DNA from: a virus
Length of the DNA: 64,000 nucleotides
Virus record (IMG/VR): IMGVR_UViG_3300036770_007495
Location: 124,001-188,000 of that record
Reading direction: 5' to 3' (one strand)
The notes under the pieces are model-generated. The model ran no database searches and was not told the origin of the DNA. It saw only the letters and a program-made list of their open reading frames with translations. The position numbers were made by a program, and so were the translations under genes. Shown here in pieces: positions 24,976-33,129 of the stretch (position 1 is its first letter; each line of letters starts with the position of its first letter).

Positions 24976-25023
24976 ATCTGATATATCAGTTGATAAAAGG
25001 TAAAAGAGACATTACATTTGGTA

Positions 25024-26094
25024 ATGCAATTGCCTGAAGCATATGTAGTCAACAAATTCTACCAATTTGCTGGTGCACCAAAATACAACAGGTACACCAA
25101 GACATATCAAGCATCTTGCCCCATTTGCAGAGAAGGCAAAAGTTGGCTCAAAAAGCGCAGATGCTACTACATTCCAAATCGCAACAATGTGTTTTGTCAC
25201 AACTGCGGTTGGAATGGTACAGCATACAAATGGGTCAAAGAAGTAACTGGATTGAGTTACAATGAAATTATGCTGGATAGTCTCAACTATGAGACTTTTG
25301 ATTGCAACAAATCAAACGCAGAAGAGACTGCAGCATTTGAGGTAGCACCAACACTGCCAGGAGATTGCATCAATTTGTTTGATGAGCAGCAAGTCAAGTT
25401 TTACAAAGACAATGACATTGTTGCAAAAGCAGTGCAATACATTGAGCATCGCAAATTGCATCAAGCCATCAACAAGCCAGATGCATTGTATTTGTGCTTT
25501 GATAGAGAACAGAAAACTGGCCACGACAAGCGCATTGTGATTCCATTTGTTGATTGCAACGGCAAAATCATCTTTTATCAATCACGCAGCTTCTTGCAAA
25601 ATCCTGATGATGTGTTGCCAAAATACCTCTCCAAAGCAGGTGGAGACCGATCATTGTTTAACATCAACAAGCTTGATGCTTCTGCTACAACAATGTTTGT
25701 ATTTGAAGGTCCGTTCAATGCATTCTTCTGCAAAAACTCTGTTGCTGTAGGCGGCATTCAAGAACGAAGCATGATGCTGTTCTCCAACAAACAACAAGAA
25801 CAGATTGATGTTTATTGCAAATTCTATGATGTTGTGTGGGTGCTTGATTCACAATGGATTGACAATGCAAGCTACCTCAAAACACAAAAGCTCATTGAAA
25901 TGAAGCAAAAGGTGTTCATTTGGCCCAAATTGATTGGAATGAAATGCAAAGACTTCAATGATGTTTGCATGGCATTAAATGCCAAAGAAATACCCCCTCA
26001 TTTTATTCTCAAGAACACTTATGAGGGGGTACAGGCTCAACTGATGCTGTCAAGCATGCGTCAAAACAACAGCATGCCAATCAGTGCAGCTTAA
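25024..26094 (+). CDS. gp61: gp61-like DNA primase
   Basis: 356 residues (T4 gp61 is 342). The N-terminal zinc finger has Cys32, Cys35, Cys58 and Cys61 (CPIC...CHNC). The TOPRIM-like core includes KRIVIPFVDCNG, IFYQSR and VFEGPFNAFF. It makes RNA primers on the gp41 helicase. ATG at 25024 is preferred to the TTG two codons upstream. Near its 3' end lies a perfect 11-bp inverted repeat (25991-26031). The stop shares TTAA with the convergent late gene. Confidence 0.93.
   Translation: MQLPEAYVVNKFYQFAGAPKYNRYTKTYQASCPICREGKSWLKKRRCYYIPNRNNVFCHNCGWNGTAYKWVKEVTGLSYNEIMLDSLNYETFDCNKSNAEETAAFEVAPTLPGDCINLFDEQQVKFYKDNDIVAKAVQYIEHRKLHQAINKPDALYLCFDREQKTGHDKRIVIPFVDCNGKIIFYQSRSFLQNPDDVLPKYLSKAGGDRSLFNINKLDASATTMFVFEGPFNAFFCKNSVAVGGIQERSMMLFSNKQQEQIDVYCKFYDVVWVLDSQWIDNASYLKTQKLIEMKQKVFIWPKLIGMKCKDFNDVCMALNAKEIPPHFILKNTYEGVQAQLMLSSMRQNNSMPISAA
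25991..26031. repeat. Perfect 11-bp inverted repeat inside gp61
   Basis: TACCCCCTCAT and its exact complement ATGAGGGGGTA flank a 19-nt loop. The arms contain runs of five C/G, rare in this AT-rich sequence. The repeat lies in coding sequence and has no T run after it, so it is not a typical terminator. Confidence 0.8.
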
Positions 26095-26546
26095 ACAAAG
26101 CGATATTTTGGCTCATTGCTGGTTGCAAGATAACCCTTGAAGGTTTCTGCAAGAGCAGAGATTTCTTTGGCAACACGAGCAATCTTCTTGGCTTCAGCAG
26201 TGCGCATCTTGTCAAAAATGGTGTCAGGTACAGCTTTCTTGAGCTGCATCTGAATGGAATTGCCATCAGTTCCGTTGAGATAATCAACCATGCCATCCAA
26301 CTGCTCAATCCATCCTTGCAAATTCTTGATCATTTGCATTTCACGCTGAGCGGCATGCTGCAAAATCTGACGATCTTCTGGGCTGATGTCTGAAGCACCG
26401 AGATCAGCAGCATTGCTACCCTCATCTCCTGCTCTAAAATCAGGTTGTGCGGGTGCTGCATTGTCGCTAGCCTGCGCAGGTGTTGGAAGACCTTCATCTT
26501 GCTCCAACAGAGTTGAGAAAACATTGCTGAAAATATTTTGTGACAT
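26091..26546 (-). CDS. Late head-associated protein with capsid-targeting-like leader
   Basis: 151 residues. The leader MSQNIFSNVFSTLLE ends in L-x-E at 13-15 and is followed by QDE, as in the protein at 1277-1687. An Ala/Pro/Asp-rich linker (20-50) leads to a helical C-terminal domain. A late promoter lies 5 nt upstream. The shared leader and linker suggest the two proteins are related in targeting though not in the C-terminal domain. Minor capsid or core protein is the inferred role. Confidence 0.68.
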   Translation of the reverse strand: MSQNIFSNVFSTLLEQDEGLPTPAQASDNAAPAQPDFRAGDEGSNAADLGASDISPEDRQILQHAAQREMQMIKNLQGWIEQLDGMVDYLNGTDGNSIQMQLKKAVPDTIFDKMRTAEAKKIARVAKEISALAETFKGYLATSNEPKYRFV

Positions 26547-26551
26547 GTAGT

Positions 26552-26558
26552 TATTTAT
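26552..26558 (-). promoter_or_regulatory. Late promoter -10 element (ATAAATA)
   Basis: Minus strand ATAAATA, ACTAC, ATG at 26546 (gap 5 nt). Divergent from the CTAAATA element at 26568. Confidence 0.75.
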
Positions 26559-26567
26559 TGTCTTGCT

Positions 26568-26574
26568 CTAAATA
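26568..26574 (+). promoter_or_regulatory. Late promoter -10 element (CTAAATA)
   Basis: CTAAATA, 6 nt, ATG at 26581. Forms a back-to-back late promoter pair with 26552-26558, only 9 nt apart. Confidence 0.7.
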
Positions 26575-26580
26575 TTCACG

Positions 26581-26985
26581 ATGGATAATAACTTTATGAG
26601 CAATCAGCAACGCAGCTTTGGTCCAGGAGCTGCAAACACAACTGGCCCAGGCAAGGGCCGATCAGGTGCTGATGGTGAGGGCAAAATGGAACCATTGATG
26701 AAAGTTGCTCCAGTCAATGGACCAACTGTGCAGAATAAACCAGTTGCAGAGCAATTGCTTCCACATGAACTCAATCAAATGGTTCAAAAGTTTGGATCTC
26801 TCATTTACACCATCAGCAACATTACAGAAGATCTGCGCAAGTCTCTTGACAACCCAAGCTTGAAAGATCACCAGAAAGTTATCATCATTGCTGTGATTAG
26901 AATTCTCAGACCACTTGGCAAAAAGATATTCAATGCAGGCATGAAGCTGCAAGATGCACTCTTGCCATTTGAGAAAAACAAGTAA
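26581..26985 (+). CDS. Late hypothetical protein
   Basis: 134 residues. A Gly/Ala/Asn-rich, flexible N-terminus (1-50) is followed by a helical domain (LPHELNQMVQKFGSLIYTIS and a second helix with VIIIAVIRILRPLGKKI). Not recognised. A late promoter lies 6 nt upstream, so it is a likely virion protein. Confidence 0.65.
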   Translation: MDNNFMSNQQRSFGPGAANTTGPGKGRSGADGEGKMEPLMKVAPVNGPTVQNKPVAEQLLPHELNQMVQKFGSLIYTISNITEDLRKSLDNPSLKDHQKVIIIAVIRILRPLGKKIFNAGMKLQDALLPFEKNK

Positions 26986-26988
26986 ATT
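26982..26988 (+). promoter_or_regulatory. Variant late promoter element (GTAAATT)
   Basis: GTAAATT, ACTGC, ATG at 26994, gap 5 nt. The sequence from GTAAATT to ATG is identical to that before 11965. Confidence 0.45.
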
Positions 26989-26993
26989 ACTGC

Positions 26994-27437
26994 ATGGAAC
27001 GTCCATGGATCCCCATCGTAATTGCATTGGTTGTTAGCACCATTGGCGGCTTTGTTTTGCAAAACATTTTAGGTTTTTGGCCTGGTTTTGGAGCTGTTAC
27101 ATTGCTGCAAATCATCATTGGAAGTGCAACCAACCAAATGGCAAGAGTCAAGACTTCTCTTGAAATGGAGAATCAGCTCACACAGCGCATCAAAGATGCA
27201 GCCAAGCAGACTCTGAAGCTCAAATGTCCTTGCACCAACATGGTTGAGCAAATTGTACCAATTCGATTGGATGAACCCAATTTTTACAAATGCCTCAATT
27301 GCGAAAAGAACATCAGTGTCAATTTGCAAGCATCCACTGCTCTCATGACTGACATCATCAACATTGATGCAACTCACAGTCAAGTGGTAAAAACCATGGA
27401 AGAAGTTTCAAAAGAAGAAAAGTATGATGACCAGTGA
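26994..27437 (+). CDS. Membrane protein with zinc-ribbon-like cysteines
   Basis: 147 residues. Two hydrophobic segments (about 5-22 and 27-45) form a probable N-terminal hairpin. A charged helix follows, then CPC (about 80) and CLNC (about 102), which could bind zinc. The C-terminus is acidic. A conserved hypothetical of this shape occurs in marine T4-like phages; its role is unknown. Overlaps the next gene by 14 nt. Confidence 0.68.
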   Translation: MERPWIPIVIALVVSTIGGFVLQNILGFWPGFGAVTLLQIIIGSATNQMARVKTSLEMENQLTQRIKDAAKQTLKLKCPCTNMVEQIVPIRLDEPNFYKCLNCEKNISVNLQASTALMTDIINIDATHSQVVKTMEEVSKEEKYDDQ

Positions 27438-27822
27438 ACGATTCATTGAAAGCTTGCCTGAAGTAGCTGCATCAATTACACAACCACTCAAGCCTGAAGT
27501 ACCAGATGTTGAGCAAGTTGTAAAGCTATTTGATCAAATTGTCGCAGATGTTGCAAAAGCAGGAGACTATGTTGCAATCATGAACATTTACAATGCTGCG
27601 CAACTGTATGGTAAAAATGGTTCCTTGGAACACTTCATTCAAGCTCTCACAGAAATGTTCAAGAAGAGCGCCAAACAAGAGCATTTGCACACCATTGATT
27701 TGCTTTGCAAAAACATCAAGAACACCACTACATGCATCAATGCATTTTCTGATTACAAAAAAGAGATGCTCATGGTTGCATTTTTAGGATTTACAGGATC
27801 CATTTTGACACAAAACAGTTGA
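27424..27822 (+). CDS. Hypothetical helical protein
   Basis: 132 residues, almost entirely helical (VEQVVKLFDQIVADVAKAGD; HTIDLLCKNIKNTTTC). Not recognised. Translationally coupled to the membrane protein gene upstream by a 14-nt overlap. No targeting leader or membrane segment is clear, apart from a hydrophobic stretch near the C-terminus. Confidence 0.6.
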   Translation: MMTSERFIESLPEVAASITQPLKPEVPDVEQVVKLFDQIVADVAKAGDYVAIMNIYNAAQLYGKNGSLEHFIQALTEMFKKSAKQEHLHTIDLLCKNIKNTTTCINAFSDYKKEMLMVAFLGFTGSILTQNS

Positions 27823-27852
27823 TCAAAATTGGAAACGCATTTACATTGTGGA

Positions 27853-28119
27853 ATGAATACCACTGATATCCAAAATGCTCCCTCCAAGACAATGTCTCTT
27901 GATGAAATCGTTCGCTGGAACTGTTTGATTGAAGCCATCAAAGTTGCAGACATTCAAATGAAACATCTAGGCATTGATCCAGAAAAGTACGATTGGGTCA
28001 AGCCTGTTGCCATTGAAAAATACATTGATGAGCGATTTCATTCCATGAAACACGACATTGTGTATGAGATCAAAAATGGTGTGGAGGTGGAAAAAGAAGA
28101 AGATCTGTTTTTCAAATGA
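27853..28119 (+). CDS. Hypothetical protein
   Basis: 88 residues from the ATG at 27853 (a TTG at 27829 is less likely). Helical, with WNCLIEAIKVADIQMKHLGI and an acidic tail ending DLFFK. Not recognised. It overlaps the GT4 gene by 4 nt (ATGA), tying it to the start of the glycan cassette. Confidence 0.6.
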   Translation: MNTTDIQNAPSKTMSLDEIVRWNCLIEAIKVADIQMKHLGIDPEKYDWVKPVAIEKYIDERFHSMKHDIVYEIKNGVEVEKEEDLFFK

Positions 28120-29093
28120 TATACGTTGTAAGCTCAACAAACAAAACAGGAATTAGCATGTCGGCGCAGGGTTACCTGCGCCCTCTGCGTGTTGCCGGCA
28201 TTGATCATGAGTTTGTTGATTACAGAGATTTTTTGAAAGATGTTGCTGCTTATCAAAACAAGAAGTGTTTGATTGTGCCAGTTCCATCTGCATGGAGATT
28301 CACCTTAAAAGATCAAGTGCCTTTCATCAATGCATTTGTTTGTGAGTCCAACGTAATACCAGAATCTGATGCAAAGAAATTGAGATACATTGAACAAATC
28401 TGGACACCCAGCAGATTTTGTCAAAAGGTGCTTTTCAACAATCATTTTGCAAGCAAGTATGTTCCATACAGCATGGAAATGCCTTTGAGAGAATGCACCA
28501 AAAATCAAAAGGTGTATACATTTCTTTGTTCCTTTGACGGCAAGTTTACCATTCATCGCAAAGGTATTATTCATGCCATCACTGCATTCAAAAGAGCATT
28601 TGAAGATATTGAGAATGTTGCAATGGTGATCAAAACATTTGACCTCAAGCCAGCAAGTGAAAAGCTTTTGAATGAATGCATCAATGGTGACAAAAGAATA
28701 ACAATCAAAACCAATTTTGTCGAGACAGTTGATGAAATCTATGATGATGTAGACTGCTATGTTTCATTGCATGCATCAGAAGGTTTTGGACGACACATTG
28801 CAGAAGCAATGCTTCGCAAAATAACTGTCATTTGCACCAACTATGGAGGCAATACTGATTTTTGCACACCTGAAACAGCCAAACTTGTAGACGGTGAATT
28901 TATTAACCACAAACATGATGCACAATATCATTGGAATGGGCTCTGGATTTATCCCAACATTCTTCACGCACAATTGCACATGCGCCGATTGTATGAAGGA
29001 TGGGTGCATACAGATGTTGAAAAAGCTTATAAACAAGTTAAATCTATGTATAGTGATGAAGCTGTAGCAAACATCATTAAGAAAATTTTATGA
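28116..29093 (+). CDS. GT4-like glycosyltransferase
   Basis: 325 residues, GT-B type. TFLCSFDGKFTIHRKG, VMVIKTFD-like strands and SLHASEGFGRHIAEAM (donor nucleotide site) followed by YGGNTDF are typical of GT4. It opens a run of five glycan genes, each start overlapping the previous stop. Its codon use is still like the phage core, unlike the genes that follow. An 8-bp GC hairpin lies in its first codons (28163-28182). Confidence 0.85.
   Translation: MIYVVSSTNKTGISMSAQGYLRPLRVAGIDHEFVDYRDFLKDVAAYQNKKCLIVPVPSAWRFTLKDQVPFINAFVCESNVIPESDAKKLRYIEQIWTPSRFCQKVLFNNHFASKYVPYSMEMPLRECTKNQKVYTFLCSFDGKFTIHRKGIIHAITAFKRAFEDIENVAMVIKTFDLKPASEKLLNECINGDKRITIKTNFVETVDEIYDDVDCYVSLHASEGFGRHIAEAMLRKITVICTNYGGNTDFCTPETAKLVDGEFINHKHDAQYHWNGLWIYPNILHAQLHMRRLYEGWVHTDVEKAYKQVKSMYSDEAVANIIKKIL
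28163..28182. repeat. GC-rich perfect hairpin in the 5' end of the GT4 gene
   Basis: GGCGCAGG, loop GTTA, CCTGCGCC: an 8-bp perfect stem beginning 47 nt after the start codon. The local GC content is far above the surroundings. It could affect translation or transcription of the glycan cassette. Confidence 0.7.
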
Positions 29094-29827
29094 ATATACT
29101 ATTTTTTCATATTCCTAAAACAGCAGGAACTTTTTTTGCTAATCAACTAAAACACACACTCAAGCTTAATCTGTATAGATATTTTACACAGAGCAAAATA
29201 CTCGAAGCATTGAACTGTAATACAATGCCTGAAAACTCTCTAGAGGCTCTCAAGAATGTAAGATGCATCAAGACCTCACAATATGAACCTTGTATAAATG
29301 CAGATACTATTTTTGATAATGATGATATAGCTTTATATGCACATGAATTTGATGAATCAATACAAAAATTTTTTAATTCAGATAAATGGATAAAGACAAC
29401 CATTGTGCGTGATCCTACAGAGAGATTATTTTCTGCATACGCGCAGCGCCAGCGCAATAATGATTTAAATGAGTTTGCGCATTGTGTAGACTTATATCAG
29501 TTTTATTTTGTCTATCATTCACTTACACGTGATGAGCATAAGATGGAATTAAATGATGATACTGCCCCCATTATTCTAGAGCAGTCAATTAAAATTATGA
29601 AAGATAAATTTAATACTATCTTTCATCAAACTCATTTAACTCAGCAATTTACAAGAGTTTTCTCACATGTAAATAGTTTAAATGTAATAAGTGAAAGAAG
29701 TTGCAATATTACAGACGATCATGAGATACTAACAATAGATTATTCAACAGCAAAAAAACTCTGCAAATTTATTAACTATGATTATGAGTTTGTAAGAATT
29801 TTTAATGAAAGTCTACTTTACGCATGA
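29090..29827 (+). CDS. Sulfotransferase (PAPS-dependent, carbohydrate type)
   Basis: 245 residues. HIPKTAGT at 7-14 is the 5'-phosphosulfate loop and RDPTERLFSAY at 107-117 the 3'-phosphate site of the Sulfotransfer_2/heparan O-sulfotransferase group. It would move sulfate from PAPS to a sugar hydroxyl. ATA and TTA codons are common here and scarce in the replication genes, indicating recent transfer. It overlaps both neighbours (4 nt), so it is expressed with the other glycan enzymes. No PAPS-making gene is seen. Confidence 0.85.
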   Translation: MNILFFHIPKTAGTFFANQLKHTLKLNLYRYFTQSKILEALNCNTMPENSLEALKNVRCIKTSQYEPCINADTIFDNDDIALYAHEFDESIQKFFNSDKWIKTTIVRDPTERLFSAYAQRQRNNDLNEFAHCVDLYQFYFVYHSLTRDEHKMELNDDTAPIILEQSIKIMKDKFNTIFHQTHLTQQFTRVFSHVNSLNVISERSCNITDDHEILTIDYSTAKKLCKFINYDYEFVRIFNESLLYA

Positions 29828-31089
29828 AAAAACAATTAGTAGTTGCAAGATACAAAGAGAATTTAGATTGGGTTAAAGACATTGCGTGTGTAGACAATAT
29901 AGTAATTTACAACAAAGGTGATGAAATTGTTGATTGTGATTTAAAAAGACACACAATAATACAATTATCAAATGTTGGCAGAGAAGCTCATACATATCTA
30001 TTTCATATTATAGAAAATTATTATAATTTAGAAGACATAATAATTTTTTCACAGGGTGATCCTTTCCCACACATACATACTCATAAAATAAACAAAGGAA
30101 CAACACTCAACGAGCACCTGTCAGCTGTTAATTTTAACACACTTGACTGCAATTCGTTGTTTGGTAAAGATTATGATGAGAGTGTAGGTCTTTTTGCAAA
30201 AAGTCTCTTTGAATACTGTTTCAAAAATGAGCTACCACCCGCGGTAAATTTTTCACCAGGTGCACAATATATAGTACCAAAATCTTGCATACTCACTAAA
30301 TCTCTTAATTTTTACAAAGACTTATATGAGAGTTTATGCATACATAGAACTGGTGTAAAAGACGGAATTTGCAATGCATGGACTGTAGAAAGAATATGGA
30401 CGTACATTTTCAATAATAAATACAAAGAAAGAGATGTATTTGCAAACTCCTCAGTAGCTACAATGTATAGTACAAAATACAATATTGAACACCTGACTCA
30501 AAAAGAAGATCAAGCAGTTATTGGTCCGCTGCAGGATGATGAAGCGCTTCTGTTGTATGCTATGATACGAGTTACAAGAATAAAGAATATCATTGAAGTC
30601 GGATTTGGACAAGGTCACTCAGCTCGCAATTTCTTAAAGGCTGTTGGCTTAGACGGAAAAGTCGTAAGTATAGACAGTAGTACAGCTCATCAACTTTCAC
30701 CCAATCATACGCCAATTTTGCAGAATGCAGAAAACATTAAAGCATCAGATATCCCATTTACAAAAGCAGATTTAGTTTTTTATGATTGTCATCACTACGA
30801 TGCACAAATGTCGCTGCATAAAAAATTGCTTGAGAGTAATATTATTACAGATGATACTATTTTGGCGTTGCATGATACAGGTCTTCATCCATACAAGGTA
30901 GTAAATTGGTCATATGAAATAGATGGTGGATGGGTACATCAAGCTGTAGAGAGAAGAATGGTTAACACTCTCAAGAGTCAGGGGTGGGATGCAATGTGCT
31001 TGGATACAAAAAAAGAAGATTATGATTGTGGGCTACTTTATAGACATGGTATTACAATTATGAAAAAATTTAAGCAGCTTATCACATGA
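29824..31089 (+). CDS. DUF3431-class I methyltransferase fusion
   Basis: 421 residues. Residues 2 to about 180 show the DUF3431 pattern: VVARYKENLDWV, NVGREAHTYLFHI, FSQGDPFPHIH and FSPGAQYIV. From about 235 a class I SAM methyltransferase follows: IIEVGFGQGHSARN (motif I), VVSIDSS and VFYDCHHYD, like Methyltransf_24. A two-domain enzyme for glycan tailoring is likely, joining a glycosyltransferase-like domain with O-methylation. Codon use is foreign-like (many ATA and TTA). It overlaps both neighbours by 4 nt. Confidence 0.78.
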   Translation: MKKQLVVARYKENLDWVKDIACVDNIVIYNKGDEIVDCDLKRHTIIQLSNVGREAHTYLFHIIENYYNLEDIIIFSQGDPFPHIHTHKINKGTTLNEHLSAVNFNTLDCNSLFGKDYDESVGLFAKSLFEYCFKNELPPAVNFSPGAQYIVPKSCILTKSLNFYKDLYESLCIHRTGVKDGICNAWTVERIWTYIFNNKYKERDVFANSSVATMYSTKYNIEHLTQKEDQAVIGPLQDDEALLLYAMIRVTRIKNIIEVGFGQGHSARNFLKAVGLDGKVVSIDSSTAHQLSPNHTPILQNAENIKASDIPFTKADLVFYDCHHYDAQMSLHKKLLESNIITDDTILALHDTGLHPYKVVNWSYEIDGGWVHQAVERRMVNTLKSQGWDAMCLDTKKEDYDCGLLYRHGITIMKKFKQLIT

Positions 31090-32072
31090 AGATTGTAATA
31101 GTAGGTGCAGGATTGTCTGGTGCTGTAGCAGGTCGGCTACTAGTAGAAAAAGGACATTCTGTGACTATTTTTGAAACACGGAGCCACATAGCAGGTAATT
31201 GCTACGACTCAAATGTATGTGGCACAATGGTACACAACTACGGACCGCACATCTTTCACACAGATGATGAAGAGGTCTTTGCATTTTTATCTCAATTTAC
31301 TGAATGGGTGCCTTTTGAGTATAAGCCAAAAGGTATAACACGGCTTGGTGTTATTTCTTTACCATACAGCAAAAAAACACAGAATGAACTCAAAAGAGAA
31401 CTTTCACAGGAAGAAATTATTGATGTAATATTCAAAGACTATTCAGAAAAACAATGGGGCACATCATTTGATCAAATTCCTAAATCTATTACTAATAGAA
31501 TTCCCAAGACAAAGGATTGTGAAGATCCAACATGGTATGAAGGACAAAAATACCAATGTATCCCTAAAGATGGGTATACAAAAATGTTTGAAAAAATGCT
31601 GCAGGGAATTGATGTAAAACTAAATTGTTCCAGTAATGATTGGAGAGAGGAGTTTGCGGACCTTGTAATTTTTACAGGCAAAATAGATGAGTATTTTGAT
31701 TACTGTTTCGGACATCTTCCATATCGATCTCTTTGGTTTAAACACATCACATCTGAAAATAAATTTGATGTTGTTGCCTACAACCAGAATACAAAAATGG
31801 TTGATTTTACTAGAACGTATGATCATAGTTTTTTTACACCCAATCACAAAGGCACCACTATAATTACAGAAGAATATCCAGAGCCATACAATGGCAAAAA
31901 TACTCCTTTTTACCCAATTCCATGGGGTGAGGGATTACAGATGTATGCAAAATATAAAGAACTTGCTGATAAAGAGCAAAACACTATTTTTATAGGTAGA
32001 CTCGCAACATATACTTATCTCGATATGTGGATGGCAGTCAAGCAAGCATTTTTAAAGCTCAAAAACATATAG
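31086..32072 (+). CDS. glf: UDP-galactopyranose mutase
   Basis: 328 residues. The FAD-binding GAGLSGAVAG at 7-16, ETRSHIAGNCYD, YGPHIFHT and FTRTYDH are typical of bacterial UGM (about 370 residues; this one is slightly short). It converts UDP-galactopyranose to UDP-galactofuranose, supplying Galf for a glycan. Together with the sulfotransferase and glycosyltransferases this indicates synthesis or modification of a galactofuranose-containing polymer. AT-rich codon use as in its neighbours. Confidence 0.93.
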   Translation: MKIVIVGAGLSGAVAGRLLVEKGHSVTIFETRSHIAGNCYDSNVCGTMVHNYGPHIFHTDDEEVFAFLSQFTEWVPFEYKPKGITRLGVISLPYSKKTQNELKRELSQEEIIDVIFKDYSEKQWGTSFDQIPKSITNRIPKTKDCEDPTWYEGQKYQCIPKDGYTKMFEKMLQGIDVKLNCSSNDWREEFADLVIFTGKIDEYFDYCFGHLPYRSLWFKHITSENKFDVVAYNQNTKMVDFTRTYDHSFFTPNHKGTTIITEEYPEPYNGKNTPFYPIPWGEGLQMYAKYKELADKEQNTIFIGRLATYTYLDMWMAVKQAFLKLKNI

Positions 32073-32101
32073 AAAAATCAAAATTTATGCATATGATATC
32101 A

Positions 32102-33121
32102 CTAAAAATGAAAGTTAATTGACGCAAAAGAATCTTTTACTATTTTCCAAACATGATCCTGATATGTATTATCAGGCAGTAGTTCAAAATATTCCTGATA
32201 TGTTTCATATGATTTCTGTGCCCGTATTATAGACTCATCTACCTTTTTAATTGAATCTGTAAGTACTAGCTCAAAGTTTGACAGATCGTTTTTTAAAAAA
32301 TAAAAGCTATTATTAAACATATTTTGAAATAACCATTCACCGGAGTCACTTGATAATTCAAAAGAAATTATTGTATTCCTACACACTAAAGAGTGCAAAT
32401 GACGATACCCCCATGCAGTATTGCCAGGCAAACACAAAGAAATTTGATATTTTTTGAGTTCTGAATAATACTCAGCTAATGATAAAAGCTTATCTTTAGC
32501 TCCTACAACTGACAAGTAATAATCTTTACCTCTCAATCTTTCAGGCAATACTCTATCATCAGGATGCAGCCAGCCATAAAAATTATCCTTTAGAAATGAA
32601 TTATTTAATATCTTATTAAATGCTTCAATTCTCCAATTCTTGTTGTTAAAAAAATCACTACCAGTTATCTTTCCAACAAAGAAAATTTTATTTTCCCTTG
32701 CGAGATCATTAGAGTGCGGTGTGAAGTCAATCGTAAATCTAGGTATTAAGATAGTTTTTTTGGATATGCCTCTGCTATGTGGGCTGCTTTCTTCAAACTT
32801 GTTGAGAACAATTACACCATTAATTCTTTCAATTAAGTCGCTATTCAATTTAGCAGTGAGGGTAGGACATGAGTCACCTACATTCAGAAGAAATACCCCG
32901 CCTTTAAATTTCAATATTTGTGGAAGCAAAGAGTTAAATCTATCTATATTATCTTGTGCGTAATTTGAAGTATAGACATAGTCAATTATCCATATATCTG
33001 ATTGTGGAATTTTTGCTATGTCTATGTGTTCTACAATTTCATGCTTATCTCTTTTTAATGTATTTAAAAAATGCTTATAGCGTAATTGTAGTGTATTTGA
33101 AGAAGTAACAGCTATGCGCAT
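32102..33121 (-). CDS. Exostosin-like glycosyltransferase
   Basis: 339 residues from the ATG at 33121; the ORF extends farther upstream into the preceding fibre gene. The C-terminal half, with ISLCLPGNTAWGYRHLHSLVCRNTIISF and a following SSDSGEWLF, resembles the exostosin/GT47 nucleotide-sugar region. The N-terminal half is a Rossmann-like domain. Codon use is AT-rich like the plus-strand glycan genes, but this gene is convergent with them and lies 8 nt downstream of the vWA fibre gene. Perhaps it glycosylates the fibres. Family assignment moderate. Confidence 0.65.
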   Translation of the reverse strand: MRIAVTSSNTLQLRYKHFLNTLKRDKHEIVEHIDIAKIPQSDIWIIDYVYTSNYAQDNIDRFNSLLPQILKFKGGVFLLNVGDSCPTLTAKLNSDLIERINGVIVLNKFEESSPHSRGISKKTILIPRFTIDFTPHSNDLARENKIFFVGKITGSDFFNNKNWRIEAFNKILNNSFLKDNFYGWLHPDDRVLPERLRGKDYYLSVVGAKDKLLSLAEYYSELKKYQISLCLPGNTAWGYRHLHSLVCRNTIISFELSSDSGEWLFQNMFNNSFYFLKNDLSNFELVLTDSIKKVDESIIRAQKSYETYQEYFELLPDNTYQDHVWKIVKDSFASINFHF

Positions 33122-33129
33122 ACTGCTAT

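Noticed and set aside
32073-32101. Terminator between convergent glf and the exostosin-like gene
   Set aside because: The short AT-rich gap has no GC stem with a T run.
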